NCBI GenBank assembly: GCA_035533275.1
Contig: DATLUD010000008.1
Coordinates: 124,001-188,000 of the forward strand
Reading direction: 5' to 3'
Source: SCRA01 sp035533275
GTDB lineage: Bacteria; Vulcanimicrobiota; Vulcanimicrobiia; Vulcanimicrobiales; SCRA01
Length of the DNA: 64,000 nucleotides
Shown here: positions 1 to 8,231 of the stretch, piece after piece
How the letters are laid out: every line of letters starts with the position of its first letter
Numbering within the stretch: position 1 is the stretch's first letter
Notes under the pieces: model-generated
The model's input: the letters and a program-made list of their open reading frames with translations, nothing else
Told to the model about the DNA's origin: nothing
Database searches by the model: none
Made by a program: the position numbers and the translations under genes

Positions 1-57
1 GGCGCTCATGGGCTCCCCCATCGCGCCCAATCCGATGAATCCAACCTTGGTAGACAC
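1..57 (-). CDS. Beta-hydroxyacid dehydrogenase (3-hydroxyisobutyrate dehydrogenase family), N-terminal fragment
   Basis: Only the first 19 codons lie in the window; the gene runs off the left edge. Read on the minus strand from a GTG at 57 it gives VSTKVGFIGLGAMGEPMSA. This is the Rossmann-fold opening (GLGAMGxPM) of NAD(P)-dependent 3-hydroxyisobutyrate / 6-phosphogluconate-type dehydrogenases, which oxidise beta-hydroxy acids in the cytoplasm. A GGGGAG ribosome binding site lies a few bases upstream of the GTG. The 127-bp gap to the divergent larA-like gene must hold both promoters. The family is clear from the nucleotide-binding motif; the substrate cannot be told from this fragment. 3-Hydroxyisobutyrate would fit the valine-degrading BCKDH genes at 20.5 kb, but that link is inference. 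Confidence 0.75.
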   Translation of the reverse strand, partial: MSTKVGFIGLGAMGEPMSA

Positions 58-184
58 CTTGGCTCCCCTCTCCTATGGAACGTGTGAGGTGAGGCTTGTT
101 CGCTCCGCCGACGCCCCACGCTTCTCGGCGGACGAAAAGGAATGCGAGGCGAGCGGCGCGGAGTGCGGCGGCGGAGGACTCGCC

Positions 185-1459
185 ATGAAGATTCACCTCG
201 CGTACGGACGCGCCGGCATCGACGCCGAGCTGCCCGACTCCGCCGTCGTCATCGAGCCGGTCGACGCGCCGCCTCTGCCGGACGAGCGCGCCGCCGTCGT
301 CGCCGGTTTCCGCTCGCCGATCGGCTCGCGTCCGCTGCGCGAGATCGTCGGCGCCGGCGAGAGCGTCTGCATCGTCACCTCGGACATCACGCGCGCCACG
401 CCGAACGAGCGCCTCATCCCGTGGATCCTCGACGAGCTCGCGCACGTGCCGGCCCAGCAGATCGTCGTGCTGATCGGCACGGGATCCCACCGCGGGCAGA
501 CACCCGAGGAGATCGAGCAGATGTTCGGCGCGCAGACGGCGCGGCGCGTGCGCATCGTGAACCACGACGCCCTCCAGCTCGACGAGACGGCCGTCGTGGG
601 CACCACCGCCGAGGGGCAGATTGCGCGGCTCAACCGGCACTGGGTCGAGGCCGACAAGCGTATCGTCGTCGGCTTCATCGAGCCGCACCTCTATGCCGGG
701 TTCTCCGGAGGACCCAAGGGCATCATGCCCGCGATCGCCGACATCGACACCATCACCTGCTTCCACAACGCGCGCAAGATCTCCGATCCCGCCACCACGT
801 GGCTCAACCTCGACGGGAGCCCGGTGCAACAGATGGCGCGCGAGGTGGCGGCGATGTGCCCGCCGGACTTCTGCGTCAACGTCACGCTCAATCGCGACAA
901 GGCGATCACGGGCGTCTTCTGCGGTCACTATCTCGAGGCGCACCGCAAGGGCTGCGACTTCTGCCGCGAGACCGCTTCGCGCCCCATGCCCGAGCGCTTC
1001 GACGTGGTGGTCACCACCAACGGCGGGTACCCGCTCGACCAGAACCTCTACCAGTCGATCAAGGGGCTCACCGCGGCGATGGGCATCGTCAAGCAGGGGG
1101 GCACCATCGTGCTGGCGTGCGAGTGCAGCGACGGTCTCCCCGACCACGGCAACTTCAAGGAGCTCATCCGCAGCCGCGCGACCGCGCACGACCTGATGCA
1201 GATGATCCTGACGCCGGGCTTCAAGGCGTTCGACCAGTGGAGCGCGCAGAGCATGGCTCAGGTGCTCCTGCACGCGAAGGTGCACATCAAGACCGCGCTG
1301 CACGACGACGTCGTTCGCTCGGCGCTGCTGCAGCCGATCCATGACGTGAGCGAGGCCGTGCGCGCCGCCATGCAGGCGGCCGGCCCGCGCGCCACGATCG
1401 CGGTGCTCCCCGACGGGCCGTACACGGTGCCGTTCGTCGGCGCGGAGAGCGCGATCTGA
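185..1459 (+). CDS. larA: LarA-like nickel-pincer-dependent 2-hydroxyacid racemase
   Basis: 424-residue protein of the lactate racemase LarA family. LarA interconverts D- and L-lactate using a nickel-pincer nucleotide; relatives racemise or epimerise other 2-hydroxy acids. Family marks seen: GTGSHRGQTPEE with the first catalytic-site histidine, and EPHLYAGFSGGPKG with the second histidine and the lysine that carries the pincer in Lactobacillus LarA. Length matches the family (about 420-430). The ATG at 185 is chosen because GGAGGA sits 6 bases upstream; an in-frame start at 8 would add an extension overlapping the divergent gene's promoter. No larB, larC or larE cofactor genes are nearby. The presence of two glycolate/2-hydroxyacid oxidase loci in the window suggests a 2-hydroxyacid substrate, but the exact one is unknown. 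Transcription ends towards repeat copy A. Confidence 0.85.
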   Translation: MKIHLAYGRAGIDAELPDSAVVIEPVDAPPLPDERAAVVAGFRSPIGSRPLREIVGAGESVCIVTSDITRATPNERLIPWILDELAHVPAQQIVVLIGTGSHRGQTPEEIEQMFGAQTARRVRIVNHDALQLDETAVVGTTAEGQIARLNRHWVEADKRIVVGFIEPHLYAGFSGGPKGIMPAIADIDTITCFHNARKISDPATTWLNLDGSPVQQMAREVAAMCPPDFCVNVTLNRDKAITGVFCGHYLEAHRKGCDFCRETASRPMPERFDVVVTTNGGYPLDQNLYQSIKGLTAAMGIVKQGGTIVLACECSDGLPDHGNFKELIRSRATAHDLMQMILTPGFKAFDQWSAQSMAQVLLHAKVHIKTALHDDVVRSALLQPIHDVSEAVRAAMQAAGPRATIAVLPDGPYTVPFVGAESAI

Positions 1460-1473
1460 TCGCCCCTTCGTAG

Positions 1474-1678
1474 GGAAGCGCTGACGACGTCCCAGCATCG
1501 CCAAGCGGGCAGGGCACGTCTCTTGAGGGGCGCTCCGACATCGGCCCGGAGCCACGATGGCGAGAGGGCCGATGCGGCGCGAGCAGGAGCGGCACATGGA
1601 TGTGCCGCGACGAGCGTCCCCGAGGGAGGCGTGCCCTGCCCGCTTGACTACGCCGACATGACGTAGACCAGCGATTCC
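1474..1678 (+). repeat. Dispersed structured repeat, full copy A (four-stem palindromic element)
   Basis: This 205-nt element fills the gap between the convergent larA-like gene (ends 1459) and the solute-binding protein gene (ends at 1685). Stems seen: outer stem P0, GGAAGCGCTG (1474-1483) with CAGCGATTCC (1669-1678), 9 of 10 paired, plus ACGTC/GACGT (1487-1491/1660-1664). P1 is a perfect 16-bp stem, 1503-1518 with 1630-1645, and continues through wobbles and a GGGG/CCCC block. P2 is CATCGGCCC/GGGCCGATG with an 18-nt loop. P3 is GCGGCACA-tgga-TGTGCCGC. A second copy at 37652-37853 on the other strand keeps every stem with compensating changes. It is either a structured RNA, a bidirectional terminator, or a MITE-like palindromic repeat. 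Confidence 0.9.
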
Positions 1679-1684
1679 GGTGGG

Positions 1685-2953
1685 CTATTGAGGGTAGCCC
1701 AAGTGGCAGACCTTGGCCTTCTCCGCCACGGATTGCTCGATCTTCTCCGCCGGCTGGCGATCGATCACGTTGAAGACGTCGTAGGGATCGCTCGCGGGAG
1801 CCTTCTTGCGCACCTCCGCGACCCACACCGGCCACATCAGCTGGTGATCGACGGGGCGGAAATAGGCCTCTCCGGGGAAGAAGCCGTCGAACTTGGCCCC
1901 CTCCAGGGAGCGTGCCATCTTGACGCTGTCCGTGCCGCCGGCGTGCTGGATCGACCAGAGCAGCCGATCGAGCATGATGTATCCGAACGTGTTGTAGTTG
2001 GTGGGGGGTTTGCCGAAGCGCTTGCGCGTCTCGTCGACGAACTTGACGGCCGCGGTGTCGCTCTGCGGGAAAACGAGGTTGCTGTGGTAGTACCACTCGC
2101 ACGAGCCGTATCCCACGCGCGCCTCTTCCGGAAGCGACCACACGTACTCCAGCGAGAGCTGGGGCGTGCCGATCGGGTACTTGGCGATCAAGCCGAACGC
2201 GCCCGCCTGCTTGAGCATGTTCACGTAGTCCGTGCCCTGGACCAGCGCCAGGATCATGTCGGGCTTCGCCGCGGCGATCTTGGTGAGGTAGGGGCTGAAG
2301 TCGGTGGTTCCCAGGGGCACGAGGTCGTCGCCGACCAGCGTGCCGCCGACCTTCGCGAGGACGTCCTTGTAGCCGTCCACCAGCGCGTGGCCGTACGCGT
2401 AGTCGGGCGTGATCGCGTACCAACGCTTTCCGAACTTCTTGGCGAAGCTGAAGCCGCTGGCGTGCGTGAGCATCCACGTGCTATGGCCGACGCGGAAGGT
2501 CGTCCAGTGGCAGTCCTTGCCCGTGATGTCGTCGGCGCTGCCGCAGGAGACGTAGAGCATCTTCTGGTCGGCGGCGACGTTGCTCACGGCGAGCACGACG
2601 GAGCTGTTCACGCTGCCGGAGAGGGCGACGACCTTGTCCTCGTTGATCAGCTTGCGCGTTTTCTGCACCGCGACGCCCGGGTTGTTCTGGTCGTCCTCCA
2701 CGACCAGCTCGACGCGCTTGCCCAGCACGCCGCCGCGCGCGTTCCAGGCCTCGACGGCCATCGTGGCGCCCTCACGCTGGTGCTCGGCCAGCCCGGCGTA
2801 GACGCCGGTGATCTCGGCGATCATGCCGACCTTGAGCGTCTCCGCGGCTTCGCCGCGCTCGCGGATGACGGCGGGAAAGCCCGCGGCGACCGCTGCGGCC
2901 GCGGCGCCCTTGATCACGGACCGGCGCGAGAGAGGCTGCTTGTGGACATCCAT
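1685..2953 (-). CDS. Branched-chain amino-acid-type ABC transporter substrate-binding protein
   Basis: 422-residue exported solute-binding protein of the type I periplasmic fold (Peripla_BP_6, LivJ/AmiC-like). The N-terminus has a twin-arginine type signal (LSRRSVIKG followed by an alanine-rich core), so export by Tat is likely. The mature part starts with TLKVGMIAEITGVYAGLAEH and contains the two-lobe hallmarks VELVVEDDQNNPG and YAYGHALVDGYKDVL. Ligands of this family include branched-chain amino acids, urea and aromatic acids. The ATG at 2953 is preceded by GGAGGA at good spacing. No LivH/M permease or LivF/G ATPase gene adjoins it, so it is an orphan binding protein that must share a transporter encoded elsewhere or serve as a sensor. 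Upstream on the same strand are the M14-like deacylase and a phosphoesterase. Confidence 0.88.
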   Translation of the reverse strand: MDVHKQPLSRRSVIKGAAAAAVAAGFPAVIRERGEAAETLKVGMIAEITGVYAGLAEHQREGATMAVEAWNARGGVLGKRVELVVEDDQNNPGVAVQKTRKLINEDKVVALSGSVNSSVVLAVSNVAADQKMLYVSCGSADDITGKDCHWTTFRVGHSTWMLTHASGFSFAKKFGKRWYAITPDYAYGHALVDGYKDVLAKVGGTLVGDDLVPLGTTDFSPYLTKIAAAKPDMILALVQGTDYVNMLKQAGAFGLIAKYPIGTPQLSLEYVWSLPEEARVGYGSCEWYYHSNLVFPQSDTAAVKFVDETRKRFGKPPTNYNTFGYIMLDRLLWSIQHAGGTDSVKMARSLEGAKFDGFFPGEAYFRPVDHQLMWPVWVAEVRKKAPASDPYDVFNVIDRQPAEKIEQSVAEKAKVCHLGYPQ

Positions 2954-3054
2954 GATGAGATCTTCCTCCAAATCGAGAAAAATGAGGCAACGATGGGGAG
3001 AGCGTTCCTCGACGGAGGCGCGATTCATTCCCGACCATCGACGCAGCGGAGACG

Positions 3055-3840
3055 TCAGGGCCGCGACAACAGGCCCAGCGCCGTGCGGACCGCGGAAGCC
3101 AGCGACCTGACTCGCACCTCCCACGCGGCACGTCCCGGAGACTCGAACGTGAACGATAGCGGGACGCCGCGCTCGGACGACCACACCGTGAAGGGGCGTC
3201 CACCCAGCTCCCCCAGCGGCTCGTAGCGCAACGCCCGAATCCAGCCGCGCCCCGCGCGCCAGAGTCCGCGGCGTTCGGCCTCGTCGACCGGAATGCCGAG
3301 GTCGATGCCCTCGAAGCTGGCCTGCACGGGGATGCCGGAGGCCTCCACGCCGGCCACGATCCGCTCCGCCATCGTCTCCACGGTGTTCGAGCGCTCGTAA
3401 CAGTAGAAGCCCGGCGCCTCGTAGTCCTCGTGCAGGTCGAGCGCCAAGAGGGGCTGCCGATGCGGCCACGTCGCCGCGACCGCCGCGCTCTCCGGCGTCA
3501 CGCCGTCGCCGTAGCTCCGGTTGATATCGACTCCGCCGGCGCTGTGCCGCGTGCCGGCACGATACCCCGTCGGATTGGTGCACGGCCAGAAGACGTAGGA
3601 GAACTGCGAGGGTAGGCCTTGATGGACCAGCTCGAGCAGCGCGCTCGGTCCCGCCGGCTCGTCGCCGTGCACTCCCGCCGAGATGGCCACCAGCGGCGCG
3701 TCCGGGTGCCCCAGCGTGCCGCGCAGGAGCTCCGTCTCGCCGGCAGGCACGCTCTGGAGCCTGAGGCCGCCCCGCGCCGCGAGCTCACGCCACGCGGCGG
3801 CGAGTGCCTCGTAATCGGGTCGGAAGGGCGGTGGCGTCAT
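3055..3840 (-). CDS. Succinylglutamate desuccinylase/aspartoacylase-type zinc hydrolase (M14 superfamily)
   Basis: 261-residue cytoplasmic zinc hydrolase. Zinc-site motifs are visible: GVHGDEP (H and E ligands, about residue 58) and LDLHED (third ligand His, about residue 135), with NPTGYRAGTRH and INRSYGDG in the substrate-binding part. This pattern is that of the AstE/AspA branch, which deacylates N-acyl amino acids or trims C-terminal residues. The start is ATG at 3840; it begins 15 bases downstream of the stop of the phosphoesterase gene on the same strand, so the two may be cotranscribed. The 101-bp gap that follows leads to the solute-binding protein, which may bring in an amino-acid-like substrate; that is inference from position only. 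Exact substrate unknown. Confidence 0.82.
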   Translation of the reverse strand: MTPPPFRPDYEALAAAWRELAARGGLRLQSVPAGETELLRGTLGHPDAPLVAISAGVHGDEPAGPSALLELVHQGLPSQFSYVFWPCTNPTGYRAGTRHSAGGVDINRSYGDGVTPESAAVAATWPHRQPLLALDLHEDYEAPGFYCYERSNTVETMAERIVAGVEASGIPVQASFEGIDLGIPVDEAERRGLWRAGRGWIRALRYEPLGELGGRPFTVWSSERGVPLSFTFESPGRAAWEVRVRSLASAVRTALGLLSRP

Positions 3841-3855
3841 GCCGCTCCCGATTCG

Positions 3856-5532
3856 CTACCGCGGCGCAAACCCCGCCGGGGGCCTCGACTCCTCTCCGGG
3901 TACGGCCACGGGGGTGATGCCCAGCGAGCCGCACGACATCGGCGCGGGGAAGGTGTCAACCACCCGGCTCGGGATCTCAGCCGCCGCGGCGGGAATCGGC
4001 GGCTTGGTGCCCGCCAGGCGCGCGGGGTCGAAGCCGCCGAGCAGGTCGGTGATGCGCGGGTTGGCGTCTCGCGGGCCTTCGGGAAGGTAGGGCTTCTCGT
4101 CGGGAAGCGAGGCAAGCGCAGGCAAGTCGAAGAGCTTTCCGAGGAACCGCGCGAACGACGCGTGGTCGCCCGGCGCGGAGACGGTCGCTCCCGATCTCGC
4201 GTACGGCGAGATCAGGATCAGCGGGACGCGCGGGCCGTCTCCGCAGGGATGGCCGTCGGGGCAACGCTCGAACTGCGGCGGCGGGACGTGATCGTAGAAT
4301 CCCTCGGAGTCGTCCCAGGTGATCACGATCGCGGAGCTGCTCCAGTACGTGCTGTGGGCGATGGCGTCCACCACTTTGGCCACGAGCGCCTCGGAGAGCT
4401 GTGAGTCCGAGTACCCGGGATGGTCGTCGTCGCCGAGGAAATGCGCCTGTACCTGGGGGCTCCGGTTGGCCGGCTTCCATCCGAACGGATTGTGCGAGCC
4501 CCCCTTCACGAAGGTGACGCTGCGCGCGGGCAGCTCGCCGCGCTCCAGCACGGGGAAGATGTCCGTGAGATCGTGCACTCCGCTCCACAGCGGCTGATTC
4601 TCGCGGATGTAGCCGAAGTACTGAGGCGAGTCGTGGTGCGAGACGTACCCCGGGTACTTCCCGGCGGCATTGGGTTTGAAGCCTTCCTCGTACCATCCCC
4701 ACGGAATCGCCGGATGCCCCATGGCGGCCAACGCCTCCACGTCGTCCTTGACGTCACCGTCGTCGCGCTTGGCGCGCGTGGCGTTGCGGCCTTCGAGCGT
4801 GAGCAGGACGTTGGCGTACGTCTGATCGAGCTGCTTCTGCCGCGGCGCCTTCTCGTACGGCCCGAACGCCGGATCGAGATCGTTGACCACCGGCTCGCCC
4901 GGCCCTTGGGCGTCTTTGGCCACGCCCTCGTCGGGATGGCGCGCCAGCTGCGTCTGCCCCGTCTGCGCCGCGATCAGGTCCAGGTTGCCCGGCGTCGAGG
5001 GGCCGTACATCCCCTGGAAGATGTGGTCGTAGAGCGCGAACGTATGCGCATACTTCCAGAGGAACGGAATGGTGTCGCAGTCCTCGTGCGCCATCGTCAG
5101 CAAGCCGCGCCGCTGCGCCTGCGCGAAGGTCGCCCCCTGCGCGAGCATGCGAAACTCCTCCGCCGCGACGAACTGATCCATGTGGCCGTCGTTGACCTTC
5201 GTGATGAGGCTGGGCCGGCTGTGGTCGGCGTCGGCTTGATCGGGATCGGTGATGCGGAACGGCGTCACCCACTGCTCGCCGATCGGATCGTACTGCCGAA
5301 AGCCGTGCGTGCGCGCCGAGGGGTCGGCGAGATTGTCGGCGCCGGGAAACGTGCCGAAGTATGAGTCGAACGAACGATTCTCCTGATAGATCACGAAGAC
5401 GTGCTTGACGCGCGCGCGCAGCTCGGCCAAGAGCCGCGCGTCGACCTGGGGCCGCTCCGCCGCCGGCGCCGGCTTCATCAGCCAGGGAGCGCAGATGGCC
5501 ATCGCCATCGCGAAGGCAACGAGTCTCCGCAC
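3856..5532 (-). CDS. Exported phosphoesterase, phospholipase C / acid phosphatase family (PF04185)
   Basis: 558-residue secreted phosphoesterase. A Sec-type signal peptide is seen at residues 1-24 (hydrophobic core ending in PAPAAE). The catalytic opening VIYQENRSFDSYFGTFPGAD matches bacterial non-haemolytic phospholipase C and acid phosphatase AcpA enzymes; the serine in NRSFD region is the nucleophile position of the superfamily. Further metal-site signatures: TWDDSEGFYDHVPPP and VPLILISPYARSG, then DHASFARFLGK. Such enzymes release phosphate or cleave phospholipids outside the cytoplasmic membrane. The GTG start at 5532 has GAGGAGG upstream. Followed closely (15 bp) by the M14-like gene. 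Phosphate scavenging would fit with the pst operon at the right edge, but no shared regulatory site was seen. Confidence 0.88.
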   Translation of the reverse strand: MRRLVAFAMAMAICAPWLMKPAPAAERPQVDARLLAELRARVKHVFVIYQENRSFDSYFGTFPGADNLADPSARTHGFRQYDPIGEQWVTPFRITDPDQADADHSRPSLITKVNDGHMDQFVAAEEFRMLAQGATFAQAQRRGLLTMAHEDCDTIPFLWKYAHTFALYDHIFQGMYGPSTPGNLDLIAAQTGQTQLARHPDEGVAKDAQGPGEPVVNDLDPAFGPYEKAPRQKQLDQTYANVLLTLEGRNATRAKRDDGDVKDDVEALAAMGHPAIPWGWYEEGFKPNAAGKYPGYVSHHDSPQYFGYIRENQPLWSGVHDLTDIFPVLERGELPARSVTFVKGGSHNPFGWKPANRSPQVQAHFLGDDDHPGYSDSQLSEALVAKVVDAIAHSTYWSSSAIVITWDDSEGFYDHVPPPQFERCPDGHPCGDGPRVPLILISPYARSGATVSAPGDHASFARFLGKLFDLPALASLPDEKPYLPEGPRDANPRITDLLGGFDPARLAGTKPPIPAAAAEIPSRVVDTFPAPMSCGSLGITPVAVPGEESRPPAGFAPR

Positions 5533-5618
5533 GGTGCAACCTCCTCGAACGTCAAACGCCGCTGCTTGCCATCGAAGCAGTCAAGAACGGATTCTACGTC
5601 GGCAAGGTTAGCAACAGA

Positions 5619-6233
5619 TCAAGGACCGGAGGCCCGCGCCGCCCACCGCCGGGCGCGCGCCAAGTCGTCCTCCGTGTCCACGTCGAGCAGTGCCCCGGGA
5701 TCCTCCACGTCCACGCGCTCGACGGTGGCACCCTCGGCGTCGCGCAACGCCTGCAGAGACTCCCCATCGGGAAACGACTCCAAGCGTGGGCGCAGCTCCG
5801 GAGCAAAGATCACCGGGTGGGCCGGCGCCCCACCCACGACGGGAAAGACGATCTGCGCATCGCCCCTCCGGTACCGCTCGACCACGCGATCGACGATCGC
5901 GGCCTCGAGGAACGGGCGGTCGGCCAGCACGATGCCCACGCCCCTTCCCGGCGCCGCAGCCTGCGCCCCCATGCGCGCGCTCGATGCCAAGCCCCGCTCG
6001 GGGTGGTTCTGCCGAACGACGGCCACCACGTGCTCGCGCGGCGCCAGCGCGCGCAGCAACTGCTCGCTGGAAGCGTTCACGACCACGATCGTGGGATGGT
6101 GGGAGCAGGCGTCGAGCGCGCGCTCCAACAGCATCCGTCCGTCCACGTCGAGCGCGAGCTTGGGGCGCCCCATGCGCACCGCTCGCCCCGCCGCCAGAAG
6201 CACGAGGGTCACCTCGCGCGCCGGCGACGCCAT
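5619..6233 (-). CDS. MocA/MobA-like molybdopterin nucleotidyltransferase family protein
   Basis: 204-residue protein with the NTP-transferase opening VLLAAGRAVRMGRPKLAL (canonical LAAGxSxRMGxxK), typical of molybdenum-cofactor cytidylyl- or guanylyltransferases (MocA, MobA) and related nucleotidyltransferases. The second half has VLADRPFLEAAIVDRV and HPVIFAPELRPRL, matching the D-P and HPV motifs of MocA. The ATG overlaps the stop of the IclR gene by one base (TGATG), so the two are translationally coupled. It is the last gene of the glcD-glcE-glcF-iclR operon. No molybdenum enzyme gene is nearby, so a role in Mo cofactor maturation is family inference; another nucleotidyl acceptor is possible. 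Confidence 0.78.
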   Translation of the reverse strand: MASPAREVTLVLLAAGRAVRMGRPKLALDVDGRMLLERALDACSHHPTIVVVNASSEQLLRALAPREHVVAVVRQNHPERGLASSARMGAQAAAPGRGVGIVLADRPFLEAAIVDRVVERYRRGDAQIVFPVVGGAPAHPVIFAPELRPRLESFPDGESLQALRDAEGATVERVDVEDPGALLDVDTEDDLARARRWAARASGP

Positions 6234-6898
6234 CAGAGCTGCTCGGCGAGCTCCGCGGCGGCGCCGTGCAGCCGCTCGCCGAGGACGCTCATCTCCTGCT
6301 TGCGCAGCACGCCCGCGGGCCCCGCCAACCAGAGCACCGCCGCGACCGAGTCGCCGCGGACCACCGGAGCGGCCACGGTGCGCACGCCTTGCAGATACTC
6401 CTGGTCGTCGCAGGCATAGGGTGCGCGCCCGGCAGCGAGCAAGACCTTGCCGATCGCCCCGGCGCCCCGCGGAAGACGCGCGCCGACGGGCGCGGTCTGC
6501 GCGAAGCCCGCGCTATGCCCGGAGCGCGCGTGGACGACGATCCCCTCCGCATCCGGCACGCCGAAATAGAACGTCAGCTCCGGATGCTCCCGCGCGAGCC
6601 GGTCGAGGACGGGCTGCACGCTACGCAGCTCCGGGGCGCTCTTCCCCGCGGCCAGCTCGCGCAGCTTCTCTCCGATGCGCAGCGACCCGTCCGGGGCGGT
6701 GGTCAGCGCGCCGACGGCCAGCAGACTGCGCACCACGGCATGGACGGAGCCCTTGCTCACGCCCAACTCACGCGCGAGCGCCGAGATGCTGCGCGTCCCG
6801 CCGAAGACCCGCTCCAGCACGACGAACGCGCGGCCGACGGCGGGCGCAGGCAGATCGGCCTTCCACCCGGAGACAGTAGGCGGCTCGACTGCGCTCAT
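6233..6898 (-). CDS. IclR-family transcriptional regulator
   Basis: 221-residue regulator. Residues about 20-80 form the IclR winged helix-turn-helix (RSISALARELGVSKGSVHAVVRSL), followed by the GAF-like effector domain that binds small organic acids. The domain is on the short side (IclR proteins are usually 240-270 residues), with a trimmed C-terminus. The ATG at 6898 has GGAGG six bases upstream. It lies 13 bp after glcF and before the MocA-like gene on the same strand, so it probably senses glycolate, glyoxylate or a related acid and controls the operon it sits in; glyoxylate is a known ligand of E. coli IclR. The regulatory target is inference from position. Confidence 0.85.
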   Translation of the reverse strand: MSAVEPPTVSGWKADLPAPAVGRAFVVLERVFGGTRSISALARELGVSKGSVHAVVRSLLAVGALTTAPDGSLRIGEKLRELAAGKSAPELRSVQPVLDRLAREHPELTFYFGVPDAEGIVVHARSGHSAGFAQTAPVGARLPRGAGAIGKVLLAAGRAPYACDDQEYLQGVRTVAAPVVRGDSVAAVLWLAGPAGVLRKQEMSVLGERLHGAAAELAEQL

Positions 6899-6911
6899 CG
6901 GTTCCCTCCCG

Positions 6912-8228
6912 TCAGAGCGTTGCGTCCAACACCTCCGCGATGTGGCGCACGTCCACGTTCATGCCGCGTTCGGCGACGCCGCGGCGCAGGTGGAGCAGGC
7001 AGCCCGGGTTGCCGGTGACCACCACGCGCGCGCCGGTCGCCTCGACGCGCTCCAGCTTCTGCCGCAGGAGCTCGTTCGCGATCTCCGGATGCGTCAGGTT
7101 GTAGACTCCCGCGCTGCCGCAGCATTGGTCGTCGCCGAGCTCGCGATAGCCGGCGCCGGCGCATTCCTTCAGCAGACCGCGCGGCTCCTTGCGGATTCGC
7201 TGCGCATGGGCCAAATGGCACGCGTCCTGATAGGTCACCGTGGCATCGAGGGTCCGCCGCGAGGAGACCCCCCGGGCGGCGACGGCTTGGCTGATGTCGA
7301 GCACGCTCGCGCCGAAGCGCTCGGCCCGGTCGTGCCACGGGTCGTCGTGCTCGAAGAGATGCGCGTACTCCTTCAGCTGCGCCCCGCATCCCGCACTATT
7401 CGAGATGTAATACTCCGCTCCGCTGCGCTCGAAGGCCACGATCAGCTCCTGGGCCATCCGCTTCGCCGCCTGCCGCTCCCCGGCGTGGACGTTGAGCGCG
7501 CCGCAGCAGCCATCATAGGGGGCGACCACCGTGTAACCGGCCTTGCGGAGGACCGACTCCGTCGCACGGTTGAGGTGCGGCATCATCGCTTCCATGATGC
7601 ACCCGGTCAACGCCATGACCTTGGGTCCCGCGTCGGGCGCGGCGCCGTGCGGAGCAGGCGGCGACGCCGCCTCGGCTTGAGGTCGAACGGGAATCGGAGC
7701 CGCCGGCCGCGGGAGCGAGGCCTCCCAGCCCCGCGCGCCGCGCGGAAGCAGGCGCGCGAGGAGGCGCAGCGGCGACCCCGCGTACCAGCGCGGAAAGGCG
7801 AAGACCGCTCGCGTGAGCCATGGCCGCGGCAGGATCGCGCGGTTGAGAAGCCAGCGCATCAGACGCCACCGCCCGGGCGTGAGCCCGGCGGCCTCCACCT
7901 GCGCGCGACCGGCCTCGACGAGCGAGCCGTACGGAACGCCCGACGGGCACGCGGTCTCGCACGCACGGCAATCGAGGCACACGTACAAGTGGTGGGCGAT
8001 CAGCTCCGAGAGGGGCATCTGCTCCTCGTTCACCTGGCGCATCATGAAGACGCGCCCACGCGGCGAGTCCATCTCCGCTCCGAGTACGCGGTAGGTCGGG
8101 CATGCATTGAGGCAAAGGCCGCAATGCGTGCAGGTGTTCAGGCCCTGCGTGCTCGGCGCCGCTATGCCCCGGAGGTAGCCTGTGCCCCCAGAGAGGGTAC
8201 TCCCCTGATCCAACGTCTCGCCCGACAT
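6912..8228 (-). CDS. glcF: Glycolate oxidase iron-sulfur subunit GlcF
   Basis: 438-residue electron-transfer subunit of the membrane-associated glycolate oxidase complex. Two ferredoxin-type [4Fe-4S] motifs near the N-terminus: CTHCGLCLNACP and CLDCRACETACPSG. Two CCG domains follow, each with the cysteine pair (GCCGALNVH and CCGSAGVYN) typical of GlcF, heterodisulfide reductase subunits and LutA. It passes electrons from the GlcD flavin to the quinone pool. The order glcD-glcE-glcF on one strand with 3-bp spacing to glcE and overlap between D and E is the standard operon. The start codon ATG at 8228 has AAGGAT upstream, inside the glcE end. Proline/alanine-rich linker around residues 180-205 is longer than in E. 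coli GlcF. Confidence 0.92.
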   Translation of the reverse strand: MSGETLDQGSTLSGGTGYLRGIAAPSTQGLNTCTHCGLCLNACPTYRVLGAEMDSPRGRVFMMRQVNEEQMPLSELIAHHLYVCLDCRACETACPSGVPYGSLVEAGRAQVEAAGLTPGRWRLMRWLLNRAILPRPWLTRAVFAFPRWYAGSPLRLLARLLPRGARGWEASLPRPAAPIPVRPQAEAASPPAPHGAAPDAGPKVMALTGCIMEAMMPHLNRATESVLRKAGYTVVAPYDGCCGALNVHAGERQAAKRMAQELIVAFERSGAEYYISNSAGCGAQLKEYAHLFEHDDPWHDRAERFGASVLDISQAVAARGVSSRRTLDATVTYQDACHLAHAQRIRKEPRGLLKECAGAGYRELGDDQCCGSAGVYNLTHPEIANELLRQKLERVEATGARVVVTGNPGCLLHLRRGVAERGMNVDVRHIAEVLDATL

Positions 8229-8231
8229 TCG

